NCBI GenBank assembly: GCA_945906105.1
Contig: CAMDQO010000007.1
Span: 1-64,000 of the forward strand
Reading direction: 5' to 3'
From: Novosphingobium sp. Chol11
GTDB taxonomy: Bacteria; Pseudomonadota; Alphaproteobacteria; Sphingomonadales; Sphingomonadaceae
Length of the DNA stretch: 64,000 bases
In this document: one piece after another, positions 19,000 through 27,241 of the stretch
Position numbering within the stretch: the first letter of the stretch is position 1
How the letters are laid out: each line of letters starts with the position of its first letter
Translations under genes and position numbers: made by a program
The notes under the pieces: generated by a model
Databases searched by the model: none
The model's input: only the letters and a program-made list of their open reading frames with translations
Told to the model about the DNA's origin: nothing

Positions 19000-20249
19000 T
19001 GCCGCTCGTCGAGATCAATTTTGATGGCATCATCGGCCCAAGCCACAACTATGCCGGGCTCAGCCTCGGTAATCGCGCTGCAACGGCCCATGCCGGGCAA
19101 GTCTCGCACCCGCGTGAAGCAGCGCTGCAAGGGCTGGCCAAGATGCGGCACAACATGGCACTAGGCCTCACGCAAGGCTTCCTGCTGCCGCTGCCTCGCC
19201 CCAACCTGGGCTTCCTTGAGGCTATGAATGCCTCCACAGCAACTGACCCAGCTCTAACCGCCGCCGCATGGTCTGCCTCATCGATGTGGACGGCCAATGC
19301 CGCGACCGTATCACCAGCGCCTGATACGCAGGACGGCCGCTGTCATCTGACCCCTGCGAACCTGATTACCATGCCGCACCGCTCGCACGAATGGCCCGAA
19401 ACTGCTCGGCAGTTGGCAGTAGCCTTCGCCGATCCGGCGCATTTTGCGCATCACTCCCCCGCCCCGCCGTGCTTCGGCGATGAAGGTGCTGCCAATCATA
19501 TGCGGATGTGTGCCAATCATGGTGAGGCTGGGCTTGAACTGTTCGTTTACGGACGTTCGGGCGGCCCCTTCCCCGCACGCCAGCACGAACAGGCCAGCAG
19601 AGCCGTTGCACGCGGCCATGGCCTTGATCCCGGGAGAACTCTGTTCATCGAGCAGAACCCGGAAGCTATCGCTGCCGGGGCATTTCACAACGATGTCGTC
19701 GCGGTTGCTAATGAGCGCGTGTTGTTTTGCCATGAGCAAGCCTTTGTCGAACCCGAGGAGGCCTATGCGGCTATCCGTAAACGCCTGCCCGAAGCCGAGA
19801 TCATTGAAGTTCCGGCAGCGCAGGTTAGTCTTGAGGATGCAATTTCGAGCTACCTGTTCAACGCCCAGCTCGTCACTTTGCCGGACGGGAGCATGGCGCT
19901 GATCGTTCCGACCGACGCGCGCGAAAACTCTGCTGTCAGTCGCTACCTTGATGGCCTGATCGCCAGCAACGGGCCGATCAGGAATATTCTGCCCGTCGAT
20001 GTGCGCCAGTCGATGGCCAATGGTGGCGGACCTGCCTGCCTGCGCTTGCGGGTGGTCACTGATCCAGCAGTGGTCGATCAGCGATTCCTGCTTGATGCGG
20101 CCAAGGCCGATCGAATCGGTCAGATTATCAGCCAGTACTGGCCAGAAACCATCGCACCGGCTGAACTGGGCTCATCGGCACTTGCCAGTGTGGTTGTCGC
20201 AGCCCGCTTGGCTCTGGTGGCAGCGCTTGATCTGCCCGAGCTTGCCTGA
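18999..20249 (+). CDS. astB: N-succinylarginine dihydrolase
   Basis: AstB converts N2-succinylarginine to N2-succinylornithine, CO2 and ammonia, second step of the AST route. The 416-residue protein starts MPLVEINFDGIIGPSHNYAG, a segment diagnostic of the family, and ends with the GGGPACLRLRV segment that carries the catalytic cysteine expected for this guanidine-modifying superfamily. It follows astA with a one-base overlap. astC and astD are not in the window. Confidence 0.96.
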   Translation: MPLVEINFDGIIGPSHNYAGLSLGNRAATAHAGQVSHPREAALQGLAKMRHNMALGLTQGFLLPLPRPNLGFLEAMNASTATDPALTAAAWSASSMWTANAATVSPAPDTQDGRCHLTPANLITMPHRSHEWPETARQLAVAFADPAHFAHHSPAPPCFGDEGAANHMRMCANHGEAGLELFVYGRSGGPFPARQHEQASRAVARGHGLDPGRTLFIEQNPEAIAAGAFHNDVVAVANERVLFCHEQAFVEPEEAYAAIRKRLPEAEIIEVPAAQVSLEDAISSYLFNAQLVTLPDGSMALIVPTDARENSAVSRYLDGLIASNGPIRNILPVDVRQSMANGGGPACLRLRVVTDPAVVDQRFLLDAAKADRIGQIISQYWPETIAPAELGSSALASVVVAARLALVAALDLPELA

Positions 20250-20385
20250 ATCTTACCCAGAGCTTGGTTGAATCTTACTTTGTCGGTAAGCTTTACATCT
20301 AAAGCGATGTTAACCAGTCTCAGCCCCACAAATCAGGGACTGGCATGATCGTTGCTGTGTTAACTGCTGAAACGTGAGGATGCTG

Positions 20386-20646
20386 ATGTTGCGCAAGATT
20401 GCCCGGCTGTTTGTGATCAAGACCCCGATTGAGGCCTATCTGATCATCTATGCACTGGCGCTGGGCGGTACGGCACGCGGCGCGATTTACCTCGATCAGT
20501 ATCCGGGCTTTGGCGGCAAGTTGCTGTTCCTTGCGACAACTGGCGCGGTATTCATGGCCGGGGCCAAGGTGCTGGATTGCCTGAAACATGAAAAAGCAGC
20601 GCGTCTGGCTGCCGCCACAGCTGCGGATGCGCAGGCGTTCAAGTAA
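20386..20646 (+). CDS. Small membrane protein of unknown function
   Basis: The 86-residue protein has two hydrophobic segments (AYLIIYALALGGTARGAIYL and LLFLATTGAVFMAGAKVL) with a short loop and a charged C-terminal tail. I do not recognise the family. ATG 20386 is chosen because GTGAGG ends six bases before it; two nearby upstream starts exist. It follows astB after 136 bases and faces the tmRNA gene, whose terminator hairpins lie just beyond its stop and could act in both directions. Confidence 0.6.
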   Translation: MLRKIARLFVIKTPIEAYLIIYALALGGTARGAIYLDQYPGFGGKLLFLATTGAVFMAGAKVLDCLKHEKAARLAAATAADAQAFK

Positions 20647-20649
20647 ATT

Positions 20650-20685
20650 GAAAAACGAAGGGGTGCTTCTGTTGCCCGGAACCCG
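20650..20685 (-). terminator. Second, distal terminator of the tmRNA transcript
   Basis: On the minus strand a GGGT...ACCC stem (20681-20684 with 20661-20664) with loop containing CCGGGCAACAGAA is followed by CTTCGTTTTTC. The stem is short, but the sequence is a near copy of the proximal terminator. It begins right after the stop of the small membrane protein gene on the other strand. Confidence 0.45.
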
Positions 20686-20725
20686 AGTCACTTGTTCTTG
20701 GTGGCTCCGGCCTCATCGCTGAGTG

Positions 20726-20762
20726 AAAAACGGTGGGGGGCTTCTGTTGCCCGGCGCCCCCC
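20726..20762 (-). terminator. Proximal terminator of the tmRNA gene
   Basis: On the minus strand GGGGGG (20757-20762) pairs with CCCCCC (20735-20740) around a loop containing CCGGGCAACAGAA, followed by ACCGTTTTTC. This is a strong intrinsic terminator placed directly after the tmRNA coding piece. Confidence 0.75.
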
Positions 20763-21112
20763 GGGCCGCTGGAATCCGTTCTGTTGCCCGGTCGGTCCAA
20801 CCGCGCTTAAGCTTTGTAAATTCAGGGCGTTAGCCCATCACATTACGCCGCAAGAGCGAGTGCTTCATTATCATTGGCACTTGTGCGTTTTGAGCCTTGA
20901 ACGGGTTACTCAGCCCGGGCAAAAACTGCGCTTTTCAATACACGTCGATCCTAGTTCGGCCCCGTCAACACCCCTGTGATAACAGGGCCCGGGTCCTTGG
21001 CCAAAGCCGCCTCCCGGTTGGTGATGGTGGAGCCGCCGGGTACTGCCCCCGGGTCCGCTGCATCTATTGTACGCAACAATTTATCGCCATATCCGACCGA
21101 AGTCGGCGAGGC
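20763..21112 (-). ncRNA. ssrA: Circularly permuted two-piece transfer-messenger RNA (tmRNA)
   Basis: Transcribed from the minus strand, the acceptor piece comes first and ends with GGCGGCTCCACCA at 21025, preceded by a T-arm with loop GGCAGTA. After a spacer of about 61 bases the coding piece begins GGGGCCGAAC at 20963. GGGGCCG pairs with CGGCTCC, including the G3-U70 pair that alanyl-tRNA synthetase recognises. The tag frame at 20878-20843 reads ANDNEALALAA then TAA. GTATTG of the coding piece can pair with CAATAG of the acceptor piece (helix P2). Split permuted tmRNA is known from alphaproteobacteria. The outer ends are estimates. Confidence 0.9.
20843..20878 (-). other. tmRNA proteolysis tag reading frame
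   Basis: Eleven codons starting with resume codon GCC encode ANDNEALALAA, followed by TAA. The C-terminal LAA is the degradation signal recognised by ClpXP-type proteases. The frame lies inside ssrA and is translated only on stalled ribosomes. Confidence 0.92.
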
Positions 21113-21131
21113 CAATATAGGCACCTTCTCG

Positions 21132-21165
21132 CAAAAGAAAAGGGCGGGAGCATGGCCCCCGCCCC
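21132..21165 (-). terminator. mscL terminator
   Basis: GGGCGGG (21142-21148) pairs with CCCGCCC (21158-21164); on the minus strand the stem is followed by TTTTCTTTT. It lies 24 bases past the mscL stop and separates mscL from the tmRNA gene. Confidence 0.8.
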
Positions 21166-21188
21166 AAGGCGCTCAGAATTGTGTCGTA

Positions 21189-21596
21189 CTACTTCTTGAG
21201 TGAGTCCCGAATTTCGGTCAGCAGATCAACCTCGCTCGGCCCTGCAGCAGCAGGAGCAGGCTGTTTCATCATCTTGTTGGCCTGGCGCACGATCAGGAAG
21301 ATCACGAAAGCCAGAATCAGGAAGTTGATGATCGCGGTGATGAAGCTGCCCCACGCTAGCACGTTGGCGCCCGCAGCCTTGGCCGCCGCCAATGTTGTTC
21401 CAGCGGCGACTTCGCCGCTCAACACCATATATTTGTTGGAAAAATCAGTGTCACCGGCGACAGCACTAATCACTGGCATGATCATATCATCGGTTAGCGA
21501 GGTGACGATCTTGCCAAAGCCCGCACCGATGATGACACCGACTGCGAGATCAAGCACGTTCCCGCGTGCAATAAACTCTTTGAATTCTCCGAACAT
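21189..21596 (-). CDS. mscL: Large-conductance mechanosensitive channel
   Basis: MscL forms a pentameric inner-membrane channel that opens on hypo-osmotic shock. The 135-residue product starts [31 protein letters not shown] (amphipathic N-terminal helix and TM1), has a periplasmic loop of usual length, TM2 in [22 protein letters not shown], and a C-terminal bundle helix ending [20 protein letters not shown] precedes ATG 21596, so this start is preferred to the frame start 15 bases upstream. A strong terminator follows. Confidence 0.96.
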   Translation of the reverse strand: MFGEFKEFIARGNVLDLAVGVIIGAGFGKIVTSLTDDMIMPVISAVAGDTDFSNKYMVLSGEVAAGTTLAAAKAAGANVLAWGSFITAIINFLILAFVIFLIVRQANKMMKQPAPAAAGPSEVDLLTEIRDSLKK

Positions 21597-21781
21597 GGCT
21601 ACCCCTTCCATTTTTCATGTTAGCCATATCATGCTGCCATTAAAGCCATGATTTCACAACAAGTGTTTGAAACCGTGTTGTAACATCCGCATTTTACACA
21701 GTGCCGCTTGAACACGCAGCCGCTATCGCTACATTCACGAACATCCGGGGCCGATGGGCTCATCTGGAAGGGAATTCGCAT

Positions 21782-22399
21782 ATGCCATTTTCATCTTCTG
21801 GCCGCTTTGGCCGCGCTGTCATCGTTGCCACCGCTGCTGCCAGCCTGGCCGGTTGCGGGATCAACAGTGTCCCCACCGCCGAGGAAAAGGCCAAGGCCAA
21901 GTGGGCCGATGTGCAGGCGGCCTTTCGGGAGCGCGCCAACCTGATCCCCAACCTCGCCGCCGTCGCCAAGGGCGCTGCTGATCAAGAGAAGGGTATCCTT
22001 ATCGGCGTCGTCGAAGCCCGCGCCAAGGCGACCTCTATCCAGATTTCGGGCGAAGACCTCAAGGATCCGGCAAAAATGGCGGAGTTTCAGGCGGCGCAGA
22101 ACCAGCTCTCCACTTCGATGAGCGGCTTCGGACGTCTGCTCGCCAATGTTGAGGCTTACCCCGATCTGAAGAGCATCACAAACTATCAGATGCTACAAAG
22201 CCAGCTTGAAGGTCAGGAAAACCGTATCCGCATCACACTGCGTGATTACAACGCAGCCGTGCAGGATTATAACACCACGATCCGCACCTTCCCTTCGGCT
22301 ATCGGCGCCAAGATCTTCTACGGCTCAAAGCCGATGATCCCTTATCAAGCAGTGACTCCGGGGGCGGAAAAAGCACCCAGCCTTGAAGGCAAACTCTGA
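21782..22399 (+). CDS. LemA family lipoprotein
   Basis: The 205-residue protein has a lipoprotein signal with lipobox SLAGC (Cys at about 23) and the helical LemA domain, including RANLIPNLAAVAKGAA and RDYNAAVQDYNTTIRTFPS near the C terminus. LemA proteins are often encoded beside TPM-domain genes, as here; their role is unclear but linked to the envelope. ATG 21782 is preceded by GGAAGGGAA. It starts a four-gene run lemA-TPM-TPM-Nudix. Confidence 0.9.
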   Translation: MPFSSSGRFGRAVIVATAAASLAGCGINSVPTAEEKAKAKWADVQAAFRERANLIPNLAAVAKGAADQEKGILIGVVEARAKATSIQISGEDLKDPAKMAEFQAAQNQLSTSMSGFGRLLANVEAYPDLKSITNYQMLQSQLEGQENRIRITLRDYNAAVQDYNTTIRTFPSAIGAKIFYGSKPMIPYQAVTPGAEKAPSLEGKL

Positions 22400-22416
22400 T
22401 CGACAGGAACTGCACC

Positions 22417-23256
22417 ATGCTCGGCACCGCCGGGCGATTTCGCCCTGACCGCCGCATCGGCCTTGCAGCGCTGGCATTCATTGCCGCGCTTGCAGGGCTG
22501 TTGCTGTGCTCCAGCAATGCTGTTGCGCAGACCTTTCCCGCGCTCACTGGGCGGGTTGTCGATGCCGCAAACATCATCCCGCCAGATCAGGAAGCGCGGC
22601 TGGATCAAAAGCTGGCGGCGCTGGAGGTTAACTCCAAGCGTCAGTTGGTGATTGCCACTCTACCCGATCTGCAAGGCTATGAGATCAGCGACTATGGCTA
22701 TCAGCTAGGCCGTCAGTGGGGGATTGGAGATAAGGAGAGCAACAACGGTGCCCTGCTGATCATCGCGCCAAAGGAGCGCAAGCTGCGGATCGAAGTTGGT
22801 TATGGCCTTGAACCGGTGCTGACTGACGGGCTGTCCTCGATCATCGTTCAGCAGCAAATCGTGCCGCATTTCAAAGCGGGCGATATGCCCGCCGGAATCG
22901 AGGCGGGTGCCGATGCGATCATCAAGCAGCTATCCCTTCCCGAAGCAGAAGCGCGCCAGCTTGCAGCGGCGGCAAAGCCAAAGCAGGCATCAAAAGGCGA
23001 TGTCATCCTGCCAGCCTTGTTCTGGCTGTTCATGTTCTTCCTGTTCTTTGTCTTGCCGATGATCCGCCGCATGGGCGGCACCTCGCGCTATCAGTCTGAT
23101 GGCCTCGCCCCGATCATCCTGTGGAGCGTGCTGGATGGCATGAGCCACGGTGGCGGCGGGCATAGCAGCGGTGGAAGCAGCTGGGGCGGCGGAGGCGGCG
23201 GATTTTCCGGCGGTGGCGGCAGCTTCGGCGGCGGCGGCGCTTCGGGCGGTTGGTGA
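22417..23256 (+). CDS. TPM-domain (YgcG-type) membrane protein with Gly-rich tail
   Basis: The 279-residue protein has a signal peptide or N-terminal anchor (ending SSNAVAQ), a TPM domain at about 45-170 (FPALTGRVVDAANIIPPDQEARL split, then ESNNGALLIIAPKERKLRIEVGYGLE), one membrane helix (PALFWLFMFFLFFVLPMI) and a C-terminal tail of Gly/Ser repeats. This is the standard YgcG layout. Family function is uncertain. It sits 17 bases after lemA. Confidence 0.88.
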   Translation: MLGTAGRFRPDRRIGLAALAFIAALAGLLLCSSNAVAQTFPALTGRVVDAANIIPPDQEARLDQKLAALEVNSKRQLVIATLPDLQGYEISDYGYQLGRQWGIGDKESNNGALLIIAPKERKLRIEVGYGLEPVLTDGLSSIIVQQQIVPHFKAGDMPAGIEAGADAIIKQLSLPEAEARQLAAAAKPKQASKGDVILPALFWLFMFFLFFVLPMIRRMGGTSRYQSDGLAPIILWSVLDGMSHGGGGHSSGGSSWGGGGGGFSGGGGSFGGGGASGGW

Positions 23257-23264
23257 GGATAAAC

Positions 23265-23948
23265 ATGACACAGCACACCATCATGTCCGAAGCCGATCAC
23301 AAGCGGGTCAGCGATGCGGTGACGGCTGCCGAATCGGGTTCGGCTGGCGAGATCGTCACCATCCTTGCCGAGCGGTCTGACGATTACGCCGATATTGCGC
23401 TCGCCTGGTCGGCTGCGATAGCCTTGCTGGCGCTGATCGTCATTGCCGGATTTTCGGACTTCTACCTTGGCCTGTGGGATTGGCTGTGGGGCAAATGGAT
23501 GCAGGAATGGCATCCCGGACAGGTGCTGGCGCTGGCGGCGCTGGTTGCCACGCTGAAATTTGCCGGAACATGGCTGATCCTACAGTGGCGGCCCTTGCGC
23601 CTATTCCTGACACCCGCTGCGATCCGCAACCAGCGCGTCCGCACCCGCGCCGTTACCTGCTTCAAAGTTGGCGCTGAGCGGCGCACACAGGGACGCACCG
23701 GCATCCTCATCTACCTCTCGCTTGCCGAGCACCGCGCAGAGATCGTTGCCGATGCGGCGATTGCTTCCAAGGTGCCCCCCGAGGTCTGGGGCGATGCGCT
23801 GGCGGCGATGCTGAAGGAGCTCAAGGCCGGTCATATGGCAGACGGACTGATTGCGGCTGTTGAACGCGTCGGCAAGGTTCTGGCCGAACACTTCCCCCGC
23901 GCTGCCGATGACACCAATGAACTGCCTGATCGGCTGATCGAAGTATGA
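23265..23948 (+). CDS. Second TPM-domain membrane protein
   Basis: The 227-residue protein lacks a signal peptide. Residues about 5-40 and 120-200 resemble a TPM domain split by two membrane helices (IALAWSAAIALLALIVIAGF and VLALAALVATLKFAGTWLIL); the later AERRTQGRTGILIYLSLAEHRAEIVAD segment matches the TPM core. ATG 23265 has GAGG seven bases upstream, so it is chosen over a frame start overlapping the previous gene. It is a paralogue-like partner of the preceding TPM gene and overlaps the Nudix gene by 4 bases. Confidence 0.8.
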   Translation: MTQHTIMSEADHKRVSDAVTAAESGSAGEIVTILAERSDDYADIALAWSAAIALLALIVIAGFSDFYLGLWDWLWGKWMQEWHPGQVLALAALVATLKFAGTWLILQWRPLRLFLTPAAIRNQRVRTRAVTCFKVGAERRTQGRTGILIYLSLAEHRAEIVADAAIASKVPPEVWGDALAAMLKELKAGHMADGLIAAVERVGKVLAEHFPRAADDTNELPDRLIEV

Positions 23949-24472
23949 CTTCTGATGAAGGCGAGAAGATCGTCTGGCAGGGCAAGTTCATCACGGCCAA
24001 GGTCAATGGCAAATGGGAATATGTCAGCCGTGCGCGCGGGATCAGGGCGGCGGTGATCCTCGCCATTGATGAGGCGGGCCATGTTATCCTCGTCGAACAA
24101 TACCGGGTGCCATTGGGCCGTAATTGCATAGAATTGCCTGCGGGCCTGATCGGCGATCATGATGATGTCGAAGGCGAAGACGATACCACCGCTGCCGCGC
24201 GTGAACTGGAAGAAGAAACCGGCTATCGCGCCGGAAGGTTGGAATCGCTAGGAGAGTTCTGGTCTTCACCGGGCATGCTCAGCGAAAGCTACACCTTGAT
24301 CAAGGCGCATGATCTGGTGAAAGTAGGCGAAGGTGGTGGCACTGATGGAGAAAACATCACTGTCCACCGTGTGCCGATTGCTGACCTCGCACAATTTATT
24401 GCCGCTCGAAGATCCTTGGGCGATGCCATAGATGGCAAATTGCTCCTGATCATGGGCGGACAATTCACCTGA
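23945..24472 (+). CDS. Nudix hydrolase, ADP-ribose pyrophosphatase-like
   Basis: The 175-residue protein contains EQYRVPLGRNCIELPAGLIG followed by AARELEEETGY, the Nudix box of ADP-ribose pyrophosphatases that cleave ADP-ribose to AMP and ribose 5-phosphate. The loop between the first Gly and the middle Glu of the box is about five residues longer than the canonical spacing (GDHDDVEGEDD). The ATG overlaps the TPM gene stop, so it belongs to the lemA-TPM transcript, though a functional link is not obvious. Confidence 0.85.
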   Translation: MTSDEGEKIVWQGKFITAKVNGKWEYVSRARGIRAAVILAIDEAGHVILVEQYRVPLGRNCIELPAGLIGDHDDVEGEDDTTAAARELEEETGYRAGRLESLGEFWSSPGMLSESYTLIKAHDLVKVGEGGGTDGENITVHRVPIADLAQFIAARRSLGDAIDGKLLLIMGGQFT

Positions 24473-24556
24473 GTCTGAAGCGCGCGCTTATTTCAGACGC
24501 TGGACAATCGGGCCAGCAGGAACGATGAGCGTGCTTCAGGGGTGGATTTTCATGAT

Positions 24557-25579
24557 ATGCGCCAACAACGCGTAACCAGTTTTGACGTCGCAGCACTGGC
24601 AGGGGTCAGCCAGTCCACCGTCTCGCGCGCGCTGACTGGTGATACCGTGGTCAGCGATGGCACGCGGACGCGCGTTCTCGAGGCAGCGCGCCAGCTTAAT
24701 TATCATGTCGATGAGAATGCCGCCCGGCTGCGGACCGGCAAGACAGGGACGCTCGCCGTCGTGGTGATCTGCCGCCCTGGTGAGCAGCGCAAAGACGTCA
24801 ACCCGTTTTATTACTCATTGCTCGGCAGCATCTGCGCCGCCGCATCGGCACGCGGCTTTGAAACGCTGGTCTCGTTCCAGGATACCGAAGAGAGCCTCTG
24901 GGGGCTCTATGAAGAGCAGCGCAAGGCCGATGGGCTGATCATCATCGGCAGCACCGCCAATCGCCCTGCATGGGACTATTTCCGCAGCCTTCGCGATTCG
25001 GGCGCACAGCTGGTGTGCTGGGGATCACCGTTTGATGATTTTGACTGGGTGCGCAGCGACAACCACGAAGGCGCACGGATTGCTACCGGCCACCTCATCG
25101 AGCGCGGTTATCGCCGCATTGCCTACCTGGGCACCGAACAATCCCCGCAGCGCCAGTTCAAGGAGCGCTATCAAGGCTATGGTGAGCGGATGCGTGAAGC
25201 CGGGCTAGAACCGCGATTGGTGGAAATTGACGAGCGGTTGAGCCGCGACGAGCAAGGCCGCAAGGCCATCAGGGATCTGGCTGGGGCGGGCTGGCCTGTT
25301 GACGCAGCCTTTGCCGCCTGTGACGAAATCGCCCTTGGCGCGCTGGAAGAGCTGCGGCAGCTTGGCCGCTCGGTGCCAGATGAATTCGGCTTGATCGGCT
25401 TTGATGGCAACCGCGCCGGAGCCTATGCCTCACCCCCGCTCAGTTCGATCGAACCTGATTTTCAATCGGCAGGTACCATGCTGGTCGACAAGCTGCTGGG
25501 ACTGATCAACGATGATCCCGTCGAGCCTCTCAGGGTGCCGGTTCGGTTGCTGGAGCGTGAGAGCACACGGCGGAATTAG
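24557..25579 (+). CDS. LacI family transcriptional regulator
   Basis: The protein of about 340 residues has an N-terminal LacI helix-turn-helix (TSFDVAALAGVSQSTVSRAL) with hinge region, then a periplasmic-binding-protein-like effector domain (TLAVVVICRPGEQRKDVNPFY, DGLIIIGS, GLIGFDGNRAGAYASPPLSSI). The effector is unknown, probably a sugar or related metabolite. GTG 24542 is an alternative start. It converges with mmsB with a 4-base overlap; no sugar genes are adjacent, so its target is not evident. Confidence 0.9.
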   Translation: MRQQRVTSFDVAALAGVSQSTVSRALTGDTVVSDGTRTRVLEAARQLNYHVDENAARLRTGKTGTLAVVVICRPGEQRKDVNPFYYSLLGSICAAASARGFETLVSFQDTEESLWGLYEEQRKADGLIIIGSTANRPAWDYFRSLRDSGAQLVCWGSPFDDFDWVRSDNHEGARIATGHLIERGYRRIAYLGTEQSPQRQFKERYQGYGERMREAGLEPRLVEIDERLSRDEQGRKAIRDLAGAGWPVDAAFAACDEIALGALEELRQLGRSVPDEFGLIGFDGNRAGAYASPPLSSIEPDFQSAGTMLVDKLLGLINDDPVEPLRVPVRLLERESTRRN

Positions 25580-26445
25580 AGCGTCTTGATGATCGCCGAG
25601 AAATCAAGCCCGCCGTTGCTGGCCGCGACGAAGCCTTCGTAAAGCTCCTTGGCGCGCTGGCCCATGGGAACCTTGCTGCCAGCAGTCTCCGCCGCTTCCA
25701 TCGCCAGCTTGAGATCCTTGAGCATCAGTGCCGAGGCAAAGCCGCCCTGATAATCATTGTCCGAAGGGCTTTGTGGGCCGACACCGGGAACCGGGCAATA
25801 GCTGGTCATCGACCAGCACTGGCCAGACGAAACCGAAGCGATGTCATAGAACTTCTGCGGATCGAGACCCAGTTTCTGCGCCATGGCAAAAGCTTCGCAG
25901 GTGCCGATCATGTGGATGCCGAGCAGCATATTGTTGCACACCTTGGCGGCCTGCCCGGCGCCAAGATCGCCAGCATGGATCACCGCCTTGCCCATGGCTG
26001 CCAGAATCGGTTCAGCCTTGGCGAAGGCTGCATCAGTGCCGCCAACCATGAAGGTCAGTGTTCCGGCATTGGCGGCGGCGATACCGCCCGAAACCGGGGC
26101 GTCAACAGCCGCATAGCCTGCTGCAATCGCCGCTTCGCCAACCGAGCGTGCCGTGGCAACATCGATGGTCGAGCAATCGAGAAACAGCGCACCGGCAGGG
26201 GCATGGCCGATCACATCCTTGCCATAAACCGCATCGACAATGCCGCCATTGGGCAGCATCGAAACCACCGCATCGACGCCCTGCACGGCTTCCTGCACGG
26301 TGGAGAACGTCTCGCAGCCGTTGGCTTTGGCGCGGGCCAAAGCCTCTTCAGCAAGATCAAAGGCGCGGACCTGATGGCCCGCTTTGACGAGGTTTGCGGC
26401 CATGCCGCCGCCCATGTTGCCAAGGCCGATGAATGCTATTTTCAT
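25576..26445 (-). CDS. mmsB: 3-hydroxyisobutyrate dehydrogenase
   Basis: MmsB oxidises 3-hydroxyisobutyrate to methylmalonate semialdehyde with NAD in valine catabolism. The 289-residue protein starts MKIAFIGLGNMGGGMAANL with the Rossmann motif GLGNMG at 7-12, followed by DAPVSGGIAAANAGTLTFMVGG and the catalytic-lysine segment GAGQAAKVCNNM. It is the last gene of the five-gene operon, 4 bases after the enoyl-CoA hydratase gene. The longer open frame upstream of this ATG overlaps that gene and is rejected. Confidence 0.95.
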   Translation of the reverse strand: MKIAFIGLGNMGGGMAANLVKAGHQVRAFDLAEEALARAKANGCETFSTVQEAVQGVDAVVSMLPNGGIVDAVYGKDVIGHAPAGALFLDCSTIDVATARSVGEAAIAAGYAAVDAPVSGGIAAANAGTLTFMVGGTDAAFAKAEPILAAMGKAVIHAGDLGAGQAAKVCNNMLLGIHMIGTCEAFAMAQKLGLDPQKFYDIASVSSGQCWSMTSYCPVPGVGPQSPSDNDYQGGFASALMLKDLKLAMEAAETAGSKVPMGQRAKELYEGFVAASNGGLDFSAIIKTL

Positions 26446-26449
26446 GGGA

Positions 26450-27241
26450 TCAACGCCCCTTCCAGTTGCCGGGCCGTTTTTCGACAAAGGCAGCCATGCC
26501 TTCCTTCTGGTCTTCGCTGCCGAACAAGCCGTTGAACAAACGGCGTTCGAACTGGATGCCCTGCGCCAAAGTCGACTCGAAGGCAGCGTTGACCATTTCC
26601 TTGCAGGCAATAGCGGCCAGCGGCGGCATCGCTGCGATCTCAGCCGCGGTCTTGAGTGCGGATTCGAGCAGTTCAGCCAGCGGCACCACGCGGGCGACGA
26701 GGCCGGAAGCCTCAGCTTCCACCGCGCCCATCATCCGTCCGGTCAGGCACATTTCCATCGCCTTGGCCTTGCCAATGGCGCGGGTCAGCCGCTGCGATCC
26801 GCCCATGCCGGGAGTGACGGCAAGTTTGACTTCTGGTTGGCCGAATTTGGCATTGTCTGCCGCGATGATGAAATCCGCCATCATCGCCAGTTCGCAGCCA
26901 CCGCCGAGCGCAAATCCCGAAACGGCCGCGATCCATGGTTTGCGGGTGGCAGTAACCCGGTCATAGCCTTGGAACAGCCCGCCGCCATAGACTTCGCCAA
27001 ATCCGAGCGACTGCATCTCCTTGATGTCCGCACCGGCAGCAAAAGCCTTTTCCGAGCCGATCACCACGGCGCAGCCCTGCGACTTGTCAGCATCGAATGC
27101 CGCCAACGCATCGCCCAGTTCGGCGCACAGCTGTGTGTTGAGAGCATTAAGCGCTTGCGGGCGATTGAGCGTGATCAGCGTCACCGCGCCGCGCTGCTCG
27201 ACCAGGATCGTTTCATACGTCGCGCACTTGTCAGTATTCAT
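26450..27241 (-). CDS. Enoyl-CoA hydratase (methacrylyl-CoA hydration likely)
   Basis: The 263-residue crotonase-family protein has the oxyanion-hole segment [13 protein letters not shown] and the catalytic region [21 protein letters not shown], with Glu residues of true hydratases in [14 protein letters not shown]. In this operon it most likely hydrates methacrylyl-CoA to 3-hydroxyisobutyryl-CoA. ATG 27241 with GGAAG five bases upstream is used. It overlaps the upstream hydrolase gene by 4 bases. Confidence 0.92.
   Translation of the reverse strand: MNTDKCATYETILVEQRGAVTLITLNRPQALNALNTQLCAELGDALAAFDADKSQGCAVVIGSEKAFAAGADIKEMQSLGFGEVYGGGLFQGYDRVTATRKPWIAAVSGFALGGGCELAMMADFIIAADNAKFGQPEVKLAVTPGMGGSQRLTRAIGKAKAMEMCLTGRMMGAVEAEASGLVARVVPLAELLESALKTAAEIAAMPPLAAIACKEMVNAAFESTLAQGIQFERRLFNGLFGSEDQKEGMAAFVEKRPGNWKGR

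Larger units (their letters stand above)
20650..20791. repeat. Threefold TTCTGTTGCCCGG repeat in the tmRNA 3' region
   Basis: The 13-base word TTCTGTTGCCCGG occurs at 20667-20679, 20742-20754 and 20779-20791 on the plus strand. The first two copies sit in a longer direct repeat (20650-20679 and 20725-20754, 27 of 30 bases identical). Read on the minus strand, each longer copy is a hairpin loop CCGGGCAACAGAA followed by a stem arm and CGTTTTTC, so the repeat is a duplicated terminator-like unit. Confidence 0.85.

Noticed and set aside
20650..20791. CRISPR array or mobile-element repeat
   Set aside because: Only three uneven copies, spacing of 75 and 37 bases, and the units fit terminator hairpins. 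No cas genes.
20692..21203. Open frames on the plus strand between the small membrane-protein gene and mscL
   Set aside because: They overlap the tmRNA gene and terminators on the other strand and show no protein family resemblance.
23140..23245. Gly/Ser-coding tandem repeats as a possible DNA repeat element
   Set aside because: They encode the low-complexity tail normal for TPM-domain proteins.
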